Shown: positions 34,965 to 44,134 of the stretch, one piece after another
Layout: the number at the start of each line of letters is the position of its first letter
How positions within the stretch are numbered: the first letter of the stretch is position 1
Source: JACRCG01 sp964524835
GTDB lineage: Bacteria; Desulfobacterota; Desulfuromonadia; Geobacterales; Pseudopelobacteraceae
NCBI GenBank assembly: GCA_964524835.1
Contig: CAZGEG010000010.1
Location: forward strand, 1-64,000
Reading direction: 5' to 3'
DNA length: 64,000 bases
The notes under the pieces: model-generated
Databases searched by the model: none
What the model saw: the letters and a program-made list of their open reading frames with translations, nothing else
Told to the model about the DNA's origin: nothing
Made by a program: the position numbers and the translations under genes

Positions 34965-35900
34965 CTACGCAACTCTTTCATACAGGGCACTGAGCTGATC
35001 AAACAGCCCGATCTGCTCCAGGGAATCCCTGAGCAGGGCCGGATTATCGAGCAGATCGAGCATGAAAAGTATCTCGGAGATTTTAAGATAGACGAAAAAC
35101 GGTTCGGTCAGCCTCCCCTTGAAGAGCTGCTCGATGATGCTGTTCAGAGCCAGCGCTCTGAGCGGCTTCACCAGTACAGCCCGCTCCAGAAGTGTCCGGA
35201 CGTAGAAGAGGATCGCCGGGTCCACTCCGTCGATGTACTGGCGGTGGCCCGGCATGATGCTTCTCCCGCGCAGCAGAGCGAGGTTGAGCAGAGAGTTGCA
35301 GTAGGCATCGAAATTGTGGTAGCGTCCGGCAAAGGTGTCCAGGTCGATGTCCAGCAGCGGGGCTTGAAAGATGTTTCTGAGGAGGATGTCGCCGGTTACG
35401 GCCGATTCCCCGACCAGGTAGGCCAGATCACTCTGGGAATGTCCCGGGCAGGGGAGATAGGTGATTCCGAGTCTGGAGAGTTCATCCGATTCTTCCACAA
35501 TGCGGAATCGTTCCGGGGTGGCGGGAAAGACCTTGTTCCGTTCGAAAGATTCCCGTAACTGGGCGATAAAATCGCTTCCAAAACCGAATCCGTGCAGGAG
35601 TTCTCCGAGCCGCTCCATCCGCTCGGCATGGCGCTGGAATTTGATGGCGTCCCTCTGCGGGATGAAGATTTCTGCATCGCTCTGCTGCAGGATAAAGTTG
35701 GTCAGCCCGTAATGATCGACGTGGCAATGGGTGACAAACACATATTTAAGGCGTTTGAGATCAACATGTTCCTGCAGGCACGTCTCCCCCGCCGCTGTGG
35801 GGGGGCCGGTATCGAACAGCACGAGGTCGCCGTCCAGTTCGGTGCTGTAAAAATGAACCTCCCCGACCATGTAGGGGGTCTGTACGGTGTGTTGGTGCAT
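34965..35900 (-). CDS. MBL-fold metallohydrolase
   Basis: 311 residues. VTHCHVDHYGL supplies HxHxDH, CPGHSQSDLAYLV a third metal His, and MPGHRQYIDG a further one. About 100 residues follow that are helical and resemble the C-terminal extension of bacterial LACTB2-like/hydroxyacylglutathione hydrolase-type proteins. Lying in a fatty-acid block, it may act on an acyl thioester, but substrate is unknown. It is 12 bp upstream of the FadH-like gene, thus cotranscribed. Confidence 0.85.
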   Translation of the reverse strand: MHQHTVQTPYMVGEVHFYSTELDGDLVLFDTGPPTAAGETCLQEHVDLKRLKYVFVTHCHVDHYGLTNFILQQSDAEIFIPQRDAIKFQRHAERMERLGELLHGFGFGSDFIAQLRESFERNKVFPATPERFRIVEESDELSRLGITYLPCPGHSQSDLAYLVGESAVTGDILLRNIFQAPLLDIDLDTFAGRYHNFDAYCNSLLNLALLRGRSIMPGHRQYIDGVDPAILFYVRTLLERAVLVKPLRALALNSIIEQLFKGRLTEPFFVYLKISEILFMLDLLDNPALLRDSLEQIGLFDQLSALYERVA

Positions 35901-35944
35901 GGAGCTCCGGGAGCGGGGCGGCCGCAGTGGCTGCCCGGCACTTT

Positions 35945-37723
35945 TTAGAAAATATATTTCTCCGCATCGAGGGCAGCCGCTGCCAGCTGTCGTTTAGCCT
36001 GCAGCAGGCCGGTGGCGTCGTACTTGGTGAACCTGCGGATTCCGGCCAGCAGCATGGTCAGGGTATCCCCCTCCTCGATGTAGTAGGCGGCCCGGCGCGC
36101 GGCGGTAGCCGCCTTTTCTGTGCCGTTGAAGGTGAATACCTTGACGGCGGCGCTGACGGAAGACTTTTTGCTCTCGCTCAGTTTCGGCAGAATCTTCTCG
36201 GCACGGAGTACGACGCTTTCAACCGCAAAGATGTTGATCGCCAGATCGGCTACCGCCAGCAGGATCTCCTGCTCGTCCTTGATCGAATCCATGAATTTCT
36301 GCACGCCGCTGCCGGCCAGCACCAGAAACGCCTGCTTCAGGCCGGAGATGAGAGCCTTCTCCGCAGCAAAGGGAACGGCATCGTCAAGTTCGTCAAACGA
36401 GGGGGACATCAGGGATTCGAAAGCCTTCATCGCCTCCTTCTGCAGCGGGATTTCCCCCTTCATGGCGCGCTTTAAAATGATGCCGGGGATCAGTAGCCGG
36501 TTAATCTCGTTGGTCCCTTCCCAGATCCGGTTGATCCGCTCGTCGCGGTAGTACCCCTCGGCGGCGTACTCCTGAATGAAACCGTAGCCGCCATGAATTT
36601 GGACGACCGCATCGACGACATCTGCCAGCATTTCGCTGCAGAAAACCTTGGCGATCGCGCATTCGACCGAATATTCCTCGATCCCCTGCTGATAGGTTTC
36701 ATAGTAGTTTGCCGTACCTTTCGGGAGCGTGGCAAGGCGGTCGTCGATCAGGCCGGCCAGGCGGTACACGACCGATTCCGAGGCGAAGATGGCGGCGCTC
36801 ATGTCGGCAATCTTTTCCTGAATGGCTCCGAAACTGCCGATCGTCGCGCCGAACGCTTTGCGCTCGTTGGCATATTTGATCCCTGTGGTAAGTGCGATCT
36901 TGGCTGCTCCGGTGACGCCGGCCCCCAGCTTGAAGCGCCCGACGTTGAGGACGTTGAAGGCGATCTTGTGCCCCTTGCCGACCTCCCCGAGCAGGTTTTC
37001 CACAGGCACCTTCGCGTCTTCCAGAATGATCTGGGTGGTGGACGATCCCCTGACCCCCATCTTGTTCTCTTCCGGCCCGACGCTTAAGCCATCGGTGCTA
37101 CGCTCGACCAGGAAGCCGGTGAAGTGCTGCTTGTCGATCTTGGCAAAGACGGTGTAGAGGTTGGCGATGCCGCCGTTGGTGATGAACTGCTTGGTGCCGT
37201 TGAGGATATAATGCTTCCCGTCCGGGGAGAGGACGGCGGTCGCCGTTGCCCCGAGCGCATCGCTGCCGGAGCCGGGCTCGGTCAGGCAGTAGGCTGCAAT
37301 CCATTCTCCGGAGATTATCTTGCCGAGATAGCGCTCCTTCTGCTCACGGGTGCCGTAATAGACCAAGGGGAGCGTGCCGATGCCGGTATGGGCGGAGTAG
37401 GTTACGGAAAACGAACCGGCCTGGGCCAGCTTTTCGGCCGCCAGCATGCTGGTGGCCTTGTCCAGCTCCAGCCCGCCGTACTCCTCCGGAGCATCGATCA
37501 TCAGCAGACCCAGTTCGCCGCACTTCTTCATCAGCTCGACCGTCAGCGGAAGATTGTGCTGTTCGATCTCCTCGCGGTGCGGGACGACCTCGTTCAGGAC
37601 GAACTGTTCGGTCGTATCGCCGATCTGTCTCTGCTCATCGCTGAAATCCTCCGGCGTGAAGACGTCGCCCTTCTCTGCTGCGGTGATCAGGTATTCAGCA
37701 CCTTTGAATAGTTTTGCGGACAT
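35945..37723 (-). CDS. fadE: Acyl-CoA dehydrogenase, FadE type
   Basis: 592 residues from the ATG at 37723 (after AGGTGA). The length and layout match B. subtilis FadE (594 aa) and VLCAD: the acyl-CoA dehydrogenase core YCLTEPGSGSDALG, GVRGSSTTQIILEDAKVP and RIWEGTNEINRLL, plus a C-terminal ~170-residue helical extension. It oxidises acyl-CoA to trans-2-enoyl-CoA, passing electrons to ETF. With fadA and fadN upstream on the same strand it completes the core of beta-oxidation; ETF genes are not in the window. Confidence 0.93.
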   Translation of the reverse strand: MSAKLFKGAEYLITAAEKGDVFTPEDFSDEQRQIGDTTEQFVLNEVVPHREEIEQHNLPLTVELMKKCGELGLLMIDAPEEYGGLELDKATSMLAAEKLAQAGSFSVTYSAHTGIGTLPLVYYGTREQKERYLGKIISGEWIAAYCLTEPGSGSDALGATATAVLSPDGKHYILNGTKQFITNGGIANLYTVFAKIDKQHFTGFLVERSTDGLSVGPEENKMGVRGSSTTQIILEDAKVPVENLLGEVGKGHKIAFNVLNVGRFKLGAGVTGAAKIALTTGIKYANERKAFGATIGSFGAIQEKIADMSAAIFASESVVYRLAGLIDDRLATLPKGTANYYETYQQGIEEYSVECAIAKVFCSEMLADVVDAVVQIHGGYGFIQEYAAEGYYRDERINRIWEGTNEINRLLIPGIILKRAMKGEIPLQKEAMKAFESLMSPSFDELDDAVPFAAEKALISGLKQAFLVLAGSGVQKFMDSIKDEQEILLAVADLAINIFAVESVVLRAEKILPKLSESKKSSVSAAVKVFTFNGTEKAATAARRAAYYIEEGDTLTMLLAGIRRFTKYDATGLLQAKRQLAAAALDAEKYIF

Positions 37724-37760
37724 GAAGTCACCTCGTAAAGTTTTATTATTTTCAAACCTT

Positions 37761-37838
37761 ACCACCCCTAGCCCCTCCTAAAATAGGAGGGGGATAATAA
37801 ACTCCCCCTCCTTCCTTTAAGGAGGGGGCTGGTGGTGG
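37761..37838. repeat. Intergenic C/G-rich hairpin repeat
   Basis: Two hairpins, CCCCTCCTA/TAGGAGGGG and CCCCCTCCTT/AAGGAGGGGG, are nested in outer arms ACCACCCC/GGTGGTGG-like, giving an overall inverted element between fadA and fadE. Elements of this kind (accccTAGCCCCTCC...GGAGGGGGCTgg) are typical dispersed repeats in Geobacter-type genomes; other copies are not visible here. Confidence 0.6.
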
Positions 37839-39011
37839 TTACACCTTCTCAAAAATCCCGGCAGCTCCCATGCCGCCGCCGATACACATCGAAACCATCC
37901 CGTAACGGGTATCCGTGCGCTGCATCTCCTGGAGGAGAGTGGCGGTCAGTTTTGCCCCGGTGCATCCCAGCGGGTGGCCGAGGGCGATCGCCCCGCCGTT
38001 CACGTTGACTCGGGATTGATCGATGCCCAGTTCCTTGACGCAGGCCAGTGACTGGGCCGCAAACGCTTCGTTCAGTTCGATCAGGCCGATGTCGCCCAGC
38101 GTCAGGCCGGCCAGTTTCAGCGCCGCCGGGATGGCGGCAACCGGGCCGATGCCCATCAGCTCCGGCGGCACCCCTTTGACCGCAAAGGAGACGAAGCGGG
38201 CCAGCGCTTTTTTGCCGATCTTCTGGAGATACTCCCCGGAGACGACCAGCACCGCCGCGGCGCCGTCGGTCATCTGGGAGGCGTTCCCTGCGGTGACCGT
38301 GCCGGTCGCCTTGAAGGCCGGTTTCAGGGCGGCCAGGCCGGCGGCGGTCGTGTCGCTCCGCACGCCGTCATCGGCATCGACGACTTCGGTGCTCCGTTTC
38401 ATTTTTCCGCCCGTCAGGGTGCAGATTTCGATTTCCACCGGGACGATTTCATCCCTGAATTTACCCGCGGTAATTGCTGCGGCGGCCTTGGCGTGGCTGG
38501 CAGCGGCAAAAGCGTCCTGCTCCTCGCGGCTGACCCCGTATTTCTCCGCTACCAGTTCCGCGGTAATCCCCATCGAGGCGTACGCTTCCGGCCAGTTCGC
38601 CACCAGTCCCGGGTTGGCGCTGTACTTGTTGCCCCCCATCGGGATCATGCTCATGCTCTCGGACCCGCCGGCGATAATGCAGTCGGCAAACCCGGCCATG
38701 ATCCGCTCCGCCGCGGTCGCTATCGTCTGCAGCCCGGAGGAGCAAAAACGGTTGACCGTCTGGGCCGGGACTTCGACCGGCATGCCGGCCTTCATCGCCG
38801 CCACCCGGGCGAAGTTCATCCCCTGCTCCCCTTCCGGGAAGGCGCAGCCGATGATGATGTCCTCGACGTCGTGCGGATCTATGCCGGTCCGCTCCAGCAG
38901 CCCCTTGATCGCAATTGCGGCCAGGTCGTCCGGACGGACATCCTTCAGTTTTCCTTTTTTTGCCCGGCAGCCGGGGGTGCGGTAGGCGGCCAGAATATAT
39001 GCGTTTCTCAT
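37839..39011 (-). CDS. fadA: Acetyl-CoA acetyltransferase (3-ketoacyl-CoA thiolase)
   Basis: 390 residues from the ATG at 39011, preceded by AGGAGG. Nucleophile Cys in NRFCSSGLQTI, His in GGAIALGHPLGCTGA, and proton-shuttle Cys in VSMCIGGGMGAAG. Length equals that of B. subtilis FadA. It catalyses the thiolytic final step of beta-oxidation. The longer in-frame extension upstream runs into short tandem repeats and the assembly gap and is not real. Confidence 0.94.
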   Translation of the reverse strand: MRNAYILAAYRTPGCRAKKGKLKDVRPDDLAAIAIKGLLERTGIDPHDVEDIIIGCAFPEGEQGMNFARVAAMKAGMPVEVPAQTVNRFCSSGLQTIATAAERIMAGFADCIIAGGSESMSMIPMGGNKYSANPGLVANWPEAYASMGITAELVAEKYGVSREEQDAFAAASHAKAAAAITAGKFRDEIVPVEIEICTLTGGKMKRSTEVVDADDGVRSDTTAAGLAALKPAFKATGTVTAGNASQMTDGAAAVLVVSGEYLQKIGKKALARFVSFAVKGVPPELMGIGPVAAIPAALKLAGLTLGDIGLIELNEAFAAQSLACVKELGIDQSRVNVNGGAIALGHPLGCTGAKLTATLLQEMQRTDTRYGMVSMCIGGGMGAAGIFEKV

Positions 39012-39029
39012 CGGTATCCTCCTGTATTT

Positions 39030-39240
39030 AGTGAAAGGTGAAGAGTGAAGAGTGAAGAGTGAAGAGTGAAGAGTGAAGAGTGAAGAGTGAAGAGTGAAGN
39101 NNNNNNNNNNNNNNNNNNNNNNNNNNNNNNNNNNNNNNNNNNNNNNNNNNNNNNNNNNNNNNNNNNNNNNNNNNNNNNNNNNNNNNNNNNNNNNNNNNNA
39201 GTGTACGTCTTTTTTCACCCCTCACCCCTCACCCCTCACT
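39030..39240. repeat. Short tandem repeats flanking an assembly gap
   Basis: On the left, GTGAAGA-type heptamers run from about 39031 to 39099 (the unit AGTGAAG repeated nine or so times). On the right, TCACCCC heptamers occupy about 39216-39239. The right side is the reverse complement style of the left (GTGAGGG units), so the element again has inverted arms of tandem 7-mers. The middle is unknown. Confidence 0.7.
39100..39199. other. Assembly gap of 100 N
   Basis: Exactly 100 Ns, a conventional placeholder, so the true length is unknown. It is caused most simply by the flanking heptamer repeats. It lies between fadN and fadA, so the operon may be continuous, but any small gene within cannot be excluded. 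Confidence 0.98.
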
Positions 39241-39243
39241 GCT

Positions 39244-41631
39244 TTAATTTCTTAAAGGTTTCCCCTTCTTGAGCATATGCTGGATCCGCTCCAGGGTTTT
39301 CTTCTGCCCGCAGAGGCGCACAAAGGCCTCCCGCTCCAGCTCCAGCAGGTACTCCTCGGTGATCAGGGTGCCGGCCGGTACGTCCCCGCCGGTGATGACA
39401 TCGGCAACGACCCCGCCCAGATACTGGTCATACTCGGAGATGAAGCCCCCCTGCTGCATGTTCCATAGCTGCGACTTGATGGAGGCGGCCATGCTCCGGC
39501 CGGGCGCCTTCAGGTCGGTCAGCGGCCGGCCGGGGCGGTAGTTGGCGGCGAGAGCGATCGCCTTCAGCTTGGCGTCATGGATGCGTTTGTCGAGATCCAT
39601 CGTGATCGCGTCCCCCTGCCGCATGAACCCCATCGGTCCCAGTTCGGCGGCCGACATGCTGACCTTGGCCATCGCGATGTTCATATAATTCTTGAAGATG
39701 AACGGGGTTGCATCGGTCTCGAATTCTTCCGCCAGTTTGAGCGCGCGGATCGCCATCTCCTTGGTGCCGCCCCCCGCCGGGAGCAGGCCGACGCCGAGCT
39801 CTACCAGCCCCATGTAAGTTTCGGCATGGGGAACCATTGCGTCGGCGTGGAGGCAGGTCTCGCAGCCGCCTCCCATGACCAGGTTGTGCGGCGCGGCCAC
39901 TACCGGGATTTTCGAGTATTTTATTGCCATCATCGCCTTCTGGAACCCCTTGACCGTCATGGCGATCTCGTCGAATGCACCTTCGGCGATCGCCATCACC
40001 AGCAGCATCAGGTTGGCGCCGGCCGAGAACATGCTCCCTTCGTTGGCGATGACCAGGCCGACCCCTTCTTCTTCCGTGCGCTTGATCGCCTTGTGGGTCA
40101 TGGAGAGAATCTCGCCGCCGATGGCGTTCATCTTGGTATGGAATTCGAGGCAGAATACGCCGTCACCCAGATCGATCACGGAGGCGCCGCTGTTCTTTTC
40201 CACTACCCGGTTGTTCCGTTTAAGTACCTGGAGGCCCATATGGCCGGTCTTGAGAGGCACTTCGCGGTACTGGCGTTCCTGGATGCAATAGTACTGATTG
40301 CGGCCGTTTTCGAACCGGTAGAACCGCTCGATTGCCTTGAGTTCGGCCGGAACCACAACACCGTCCTTCTCTGCCCGCTCCACGAAAAAGGGGACACCGA
40401 TCGCATCCAGCATCTCGAACGGCCCGAGCTCCCAGTTGAAGCCCCACTTCATGGCATTGTCGATATTGACGATGTCGTCGGCGATCTCCGGAATCCGGTT
40501 GAACGTATAGATCAGCGTATCGCGCAGGTTGGTCCAGGCGAACCGGGCCCCCTTGTCATCTCCGCTTACTACCGCTAGAAGACGTTTGGCCGGGTCATCA
40601 ATTGACTTTGCCGCTTCGATCGAGGCGAACCTGGGGCGCTGCGACGGTGCATAGTTGCCGGTGTTGTAGTCGTAGTAGAAGAACTCCTGCCCGCTCTCCC
40701 CCTTGACCTTTTTGAAGAACCCCTGCCTGCTCTTGTTTCCCAGCAGTCCCTTCGCTACCATCTCCCCGACGAACCCGGGAAATTTGAAGATGCTCCGCTG
40801 TTCGTCATTGACGAGCAGCTCATAGGAGTTGCCGGCGACATGAGTGAGAGTGTCGATGCCGACCAGGTCGGCGGTGCGGAAGGCGGCGCTTTTGGGGCGG
40901 GCGGTGGCCGGACCGGCGACGGCGTCAACCTCTTCCACGGTCATACCCATCTCCATCATCGTGCGAACGCAGTTGCAGATGGCATAGACACCGATCCGGT
41001 TGGCGATGAAATTGGGGGTATCCTTGGCGTAAACGATTCCCTTGCCGAGTCGCCTGGAGATGAATTCTGCCGTGCTGGCGGTGACCTTCGGATCGGTCCA
41101 GGAACAGGAAACGATCTCCAGCAGCCGCATGTAACGGGGCGGGTTGAAGAAATGCGTCACCAGGAAGTTCTTCCGGACGCTCTCCGGGAGGCATTCCGCC
41201 ATCTCGTTTACCGACAGGCCGCTGGTGTTGGTGGAGAGGACCGCCCCCTCCTTCAGGCTCGGCACGACTTTTTCGGTGAAGAGCTGTTTCTTGATCGCCA
41301 TGTCCTCGATCACAACCTCGATAACCCAGTCGCATTCCTTCAGCTTCGTCATGTCATCGTCGAAATTGCCGACTTCGATATTGGCCGCATAACCGGGCAG
41401 AAAGAAGGGGGCCGGCTTCATCTTCATCAGCCCGTCCCGGCCGGCCGCGGCGATGCGGTTGCGCACCCTGCTGTCGGCGATTGTCAGGCCGGCCGCGAGT
41501 TCGGCATCATTCGGCTCCCGCGGCACGATGTCGAGCAGAAGGGTCTGGATGCCGGCATTGGCAAGGTGCGCGGCGATGGTTGCCCCCATCACCCCCGCGC
41601 CCAGAACAGCTACCTTGTTGATCTGTTTCAT
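39244..41631 (-). CDS. fadN: 3-hydroxyacyl-CoA dehydrogenase / enoyl-CoA hydratase (FadN type)
   Basis: 795 residues. The N-terminal half is the NAD-dependent dehydrogenase (GAGVMGATIAAHLANAG at about 10-26; STNTSGLSVNEMAE, NFLVTHFFNPP). The C-terminal part is a crotonase domain (FHTKMNAIGGEILSM, NEGSMFSAGANLML, VVAAPHNLVMGGGCE, ELGVGLLPAGGGTKEM). The order dehydrogenase-hydratase and length match B. subtilis FadN (789 aa), opposite to E. coli FadB. It performs the two middle steps of beta-oxidation. Start: ATG after GGAGGAATATA. Confidence 0.94.
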   Translation of the reverse strand: MKQINKVAVLGAGVMGATIAAHLANAGIQTLLLDIVPREPNDAELAAGLTIADSRVRNRIAAAGRDGLMKMKPAPFFLPGYAANIEVGNFDDDMTKLKECDWVIEVVIEDMAIKKQLFTEKVVPSLKEGAVLSTNTSGLSVNEMAECLPESVRKNFLVTHFFNPPRYMRLLEIVSCSWTDPKVTASTAEFISRRLGKGIVYAKDTPNFIANRIGVYAICNCVRTMMEMGMTVEEVDAVAGPATARPKSAAFRTADLVGIDTLTHVAGNSYELLVNDEQRSIFKFPGFVGEMVAKGLLGNKSRQGFFKKVKGESGQEFFYYDYNTGNYAPSQRPRFASIEAAKSIDDPAKRLLAVVSGDDKGARFAWTNLRDTLIYTFNRIPEIADDIVNIDNAMKWGFNWELGPFEMLDAIGVPFFVERAEKDGVVVPAELKAIERFYRFENGRNQYYCIQERQYREVPLKTGHMGLQVLKRNNRVVEKNSGASVIDLGDGVFCLEFHTKMNAIGGEILSMTHKAIKRTEEEGVGLVIANEGSMFSAGANLMLLVMAIAEGAFDEIAMTVKGFQKAMMAIKYSKIPVVAAPHNLVMGGGCETCLHADAMVPHAETYMGLVELGVGLLPAGGGTKEMAIRALKLAEEFETDATPFIFKNYMNIAMAKVSMSAAELGPMGFMRQGDAITMDLDKRIHDAKLKAIALAANYRPGRPLTDLKAPGRSMAASIKSQLWNMQQGGFISEYDQYLGGVVADVITGGDVPAGTLITEEYLLELEREAFVRLCGQKKTLERIQHMLKKGKPLRN

Positions 41632-41666
41632 TATATTCCTCCGTTATCTGTATGACGCATCATCTG

Positions 41667-43478
41667 TCAGTTGCTGTGGTCAGTGTACATATCTTCGATT
41701 TTATGTTTGTATTTCTCATAGATAATCTTGCGACGGAGCTTCAGCGTCGGCGTCAGTTCGCCGCCGTCAATGGAAAAATCATGGGCCAGCAGTACGAACT
41801 TCTTGATGGTCTCATAGGGAGGCAGACGCTTGTTGATTTCGGCCAGTCTCAGCTCGAACAGCTGTTGAACCGGTTCGTGCATGACCAGATCATCAATCTG
41901 GTAATAGTGAATATGCTTCTCTTTGGCAAATTCGAGCAGACGCTCCAGATTCGGCACTATCAGCGCGGTCAGATACGGCTTGCGATCGCCGTATACATAT
42001 GCCGAGGAAACGTATTTATCCATCTTGAGTTCGTTTTCGATCGGCTGCGGGGCGATGTTTTTGCCCCCGGAAGTAACAATCAGCTCTTTCTTCCGGTCGG
42101 TTATGAATACGAAGCCGTCGTCGATATGTCCGACATCTCCGGTCTTGAGCCAGCCGTCCTGAAGCACTTCAGCCGTGGCGACCGGATCATTGTAATAACC
42201 GAGCATGACCTGTGGCCCCTTCACCAGTATTTCACCGTCCTCCGCGATCTTGAATTCAGTTTCTTTCAGAGCGAATCCGACAGAGCCGAAGCGGATATGC
42301 TCAAAATTATTGAAACAGAGTGCCGGACTGGTTTCGGTCAGTCCATACCCTTCAAAAATCGGAATGCCGATGACCCAGAAAAACTCGTTGATGGTCTTGT
42401 CAAGCGGGGCGCCCCCGGAGCAGAATAATTTCATGTTGCCGCCGAACCGTGCCCTGATCTTGCTGAATATCAGGCGGTCGGCAATGGCATGTTCCAGGGT
42501 AAGCAGAGTCGAGGGCTGCCTGTCAATATATGTAGCGACAACATACCTCTTTCCGACATCCACCGCCCAATGAAAAAGCGCTTTTTTGACAGCCGGCATC
42601 TGATGGGCGTTTTCGAAGATGCGGTGATAAATCTTTTCAAACAGGCGGGGCACGCAGACCATGACGGTCGGCCGGATTTCGACCATGTTCTCCGCAACTT
42701 TTTCGATACTGTCGGCAAAGGCCAGCAGGGCGCCATTGCAAATCGTCAGGTAGTATCCGGCAGTCCGTTCAAGGATGTGACTTAAGGGGAGGAAGCTGAG
42801 CAGGACGGCATTTTCGTCGATCACTCCGCTCTGCTCCGTCAGATACCTGGTGTTGGTCAGGATATTGTTGTGCGACAGCATGACCCCTTTCGGCACTCCG
42901 GTGGTGCCGGATGTATAGATCAATGTCAGCATGTCATCCGGCTCGATCCGGTCGATTCCCGCTTCGATCTCTTTCTGCTCCTCCGGAGTGACCGGTGAAT
43001 CTATCTCGGAGAGCTGGTAAAAAGTGGTTACCGGCAGAAGCGGGTCGCCGATAAATCGCTCGAATGAAACAACCAGCTCCAGACCCGGGATCGACTTTCT
43101 TATCTTGAGAAGTTTGGTGTATTGGAACTTGCCGGAAACAAAGATGATCCTGGCCCCCGAATGATTAACCATGTACTCGATCTGCTCGGGGGTGTTGGTC
43201 GGATAGATCGGCACGGTAATGGCCCGCGTGCAGAGTATTCCCATGTCGGCGATAACCCAGCCGACCCGGTTTTCCGAGAGGATCGCAATCCGGTCGCCCG
43301 GCTTGACACCCATCTTGCCGAGCCCCCTTGCAACCATCAGTACCCGCTGATAGTAGGCGGCATACGTCAGCGTAACAAATGCTCCCTGCTTGCGGTATTT
43401 AAGGGCAAGTCTGCTTCCGAACTTTTCAGCATTGTTCCTGAGCATGTCCGGCATGGAGCGAAATGTCATCCTGTTCAT
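41667..43478 (-). CDS. fadD: Long-chain acyl-CoA synthetase
   Basis: 603 residues from the ATG at 43478, which follows GGAGGTGAGAGT. AMP-binding motifs: LIYTSGTTGVPKGVMLSH, GYGLTETSP, and LKTGDVGHIDDGFVFITDRKKELIVTSGGKNI. The ~600-residue FACL form (FAA1-like) activates long-chain fatty acids for beta-oxidation. It is expressed from the promoter/operator at 43510-43540, mirrored by the promoter of the divergent FadL-type porin gene. Confidence 0.93.
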   Translation of the reverse strand: MNRMTFRSMPDMLRNNAEKFGSRLALKYRKQGAFVTLTYAAYYQRVLMVARGLGKMGVKPGDRIAILSENRVGWVIADMGILCTRAITVPIYPTNTPEQIEYMVNHSGARIIFVSGKFQYTKLLKIRKSIPGLELVVSFERFIGDPLLPVTTFYQLSEIDSPVTPEEQKEIEAGIDRIEPDDMLTLIYTSGTTGVPKGVMLSHNNILTNTRYLTEQSGVIDENAVLLSFLPLSHILERTAGYYLTICNGALLAFADSIEKVAENMVEIRPTVMVCVPRLFEKIYHRIFENAHQMPAVKKALFHWAVDVGKRYVVATYIDRQPSTLLTLEHAIADRLIFSKIRARFGGNMKLFCSGGAPLDKTINEFFWVIGIPIFEGYGLTETSPALCFNNFEHIRFGSVGFALKETEFKIAEDGEILVKGPQVMLGYYNDPVATAEVLQDGWLKTGDVGHIDDGFVFITDRKKELIVTSGGKNIAPQPIENELKMDKYVSSAYVYGDRKPYLTALIVPNLERLLEFAKEKHIHYYQIDDLVMHEPVQQLFELRLAEINKRLPPYETIKKFVLLAHDFSIDGGELTPTLKLRRKIIYEKYKHKIEDMYTDHSN

Positions 43479-43509
43479 ACTCTCACCTCCAGGTTCTTTC
43501 TTAGAAGTC

Positions 43510-43540
43510 AAGCTACATCTACTTAACGTCCATGTCAAGT
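43510..43540 (-). promoter_or_regulatory. fadD promoter with overlapping operator
   Basis: Minus strand: TTGACA (43538-43533), 17 nt, TAGCTT (43515-43510), start near 43503, about 25 nt before the fadD ATG. The operator ACTTGAC-N6-GTTAAGT (43540-43521) has 7-bp arms with one mismatch and covers the -35 box, so binding should repress. Confidence 0.65.
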
Positions 43541-43862
43541 ATAATTTTATTCTATTTCAGTTTTTACCCGTCGGATATTGATAAATATACCAGCTTTTAT
43601 CCAGGGTGCAATTCCGGCCAATTTTCTTAATAACACCTTTGCGGTTATTAGCGCTCCGGCGCTGATAAAGTCAGCTGAGAGCGTAAGAATACTTATGCAA
43701 TACTTCGTCAGGTAACAGAAAGCAGTGCGGTTGTAATAGTGCAACTACAAGATATTACGCTATAAATACGTAACTGCGCCCGCAATAGATCTTGCGAAAA
43801 CGATGATTCCGAGATGATGGCTCCACGCGAAAATATCTTATTCAAAAACGGTACACTTTGTT
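43541..43862. other. Intergenic region between divergent fadD and fadL-type promoters
   Basis: No gene seen. It contains one small inverted repeat, TTAATAAC/GTTATTA, at 43627-43650. Short open frames here have no recognisable similarity or ribosome site. Confidence 0.5.
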
Positions 43863-43892
43863 CTTGACATGAGCGTTAAGGTGACATAGTTT
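43863..43892 (+). promoter_or_regulatory. fadL-type promoter with overlapping operator
   Basis: TTGACA (43864-43869), 17 nt, TAGTTT (43887-43892). The operator CTTGAC-N6-GTTAAG (43863-43880) is the same as at fadD, again covering the -35 box. The two promoter segments, on opposite strands, agree at 24 of 32 positions from TTGACATG onwards. Confidence 0.65.
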
Positions 43893-44134
43893 GATGAAAA
43901 AATACCGTTCTAAAAATTGAAATATCGGTAGGGTGGCAGAGATTGTTTGTCATGAAACAACATCAGGTGTCTCCGCAACCACATACTGTCAATGAGAGTC
44001 AACAACGATGAATGAGGGGGTGATTCAGGATTGCGCGCAACAAAAGAGGCGCGCGTGTCTGGGGTAATGAGGGGTGCATTGGGGATGTACATGCAGCGAA
44101 GTGCGGAACATCATATACGGAAAGGAGTGTTAAA
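43893..44134 (+). other. Long 5' leader of the FadL-type gene
   Basis: About 235 nt separate the predicted start site near 43899 from the ATG at 44135. I see no convincing terminator or known riboswitch, and no small gene with a good ribosome site apart from AAAGGAG just before 44135. A second promoter closer to the gene may exist. Confidence 0.4.

Noticed and set aside
39031..39099. CRISPR array or coding repeat
   Set aside because: The unit is only 7 bp with no spacers; the N-terminal repeat residues of the apparent thiolase extension come from these repeats and the N gap.
43547..43744. 65-residue minus-strand frame between fadD and the FadL-type gene
   Set aside because: No ribosome site, no similarity recognised, and it lies in an AT-rich regulatory gap.
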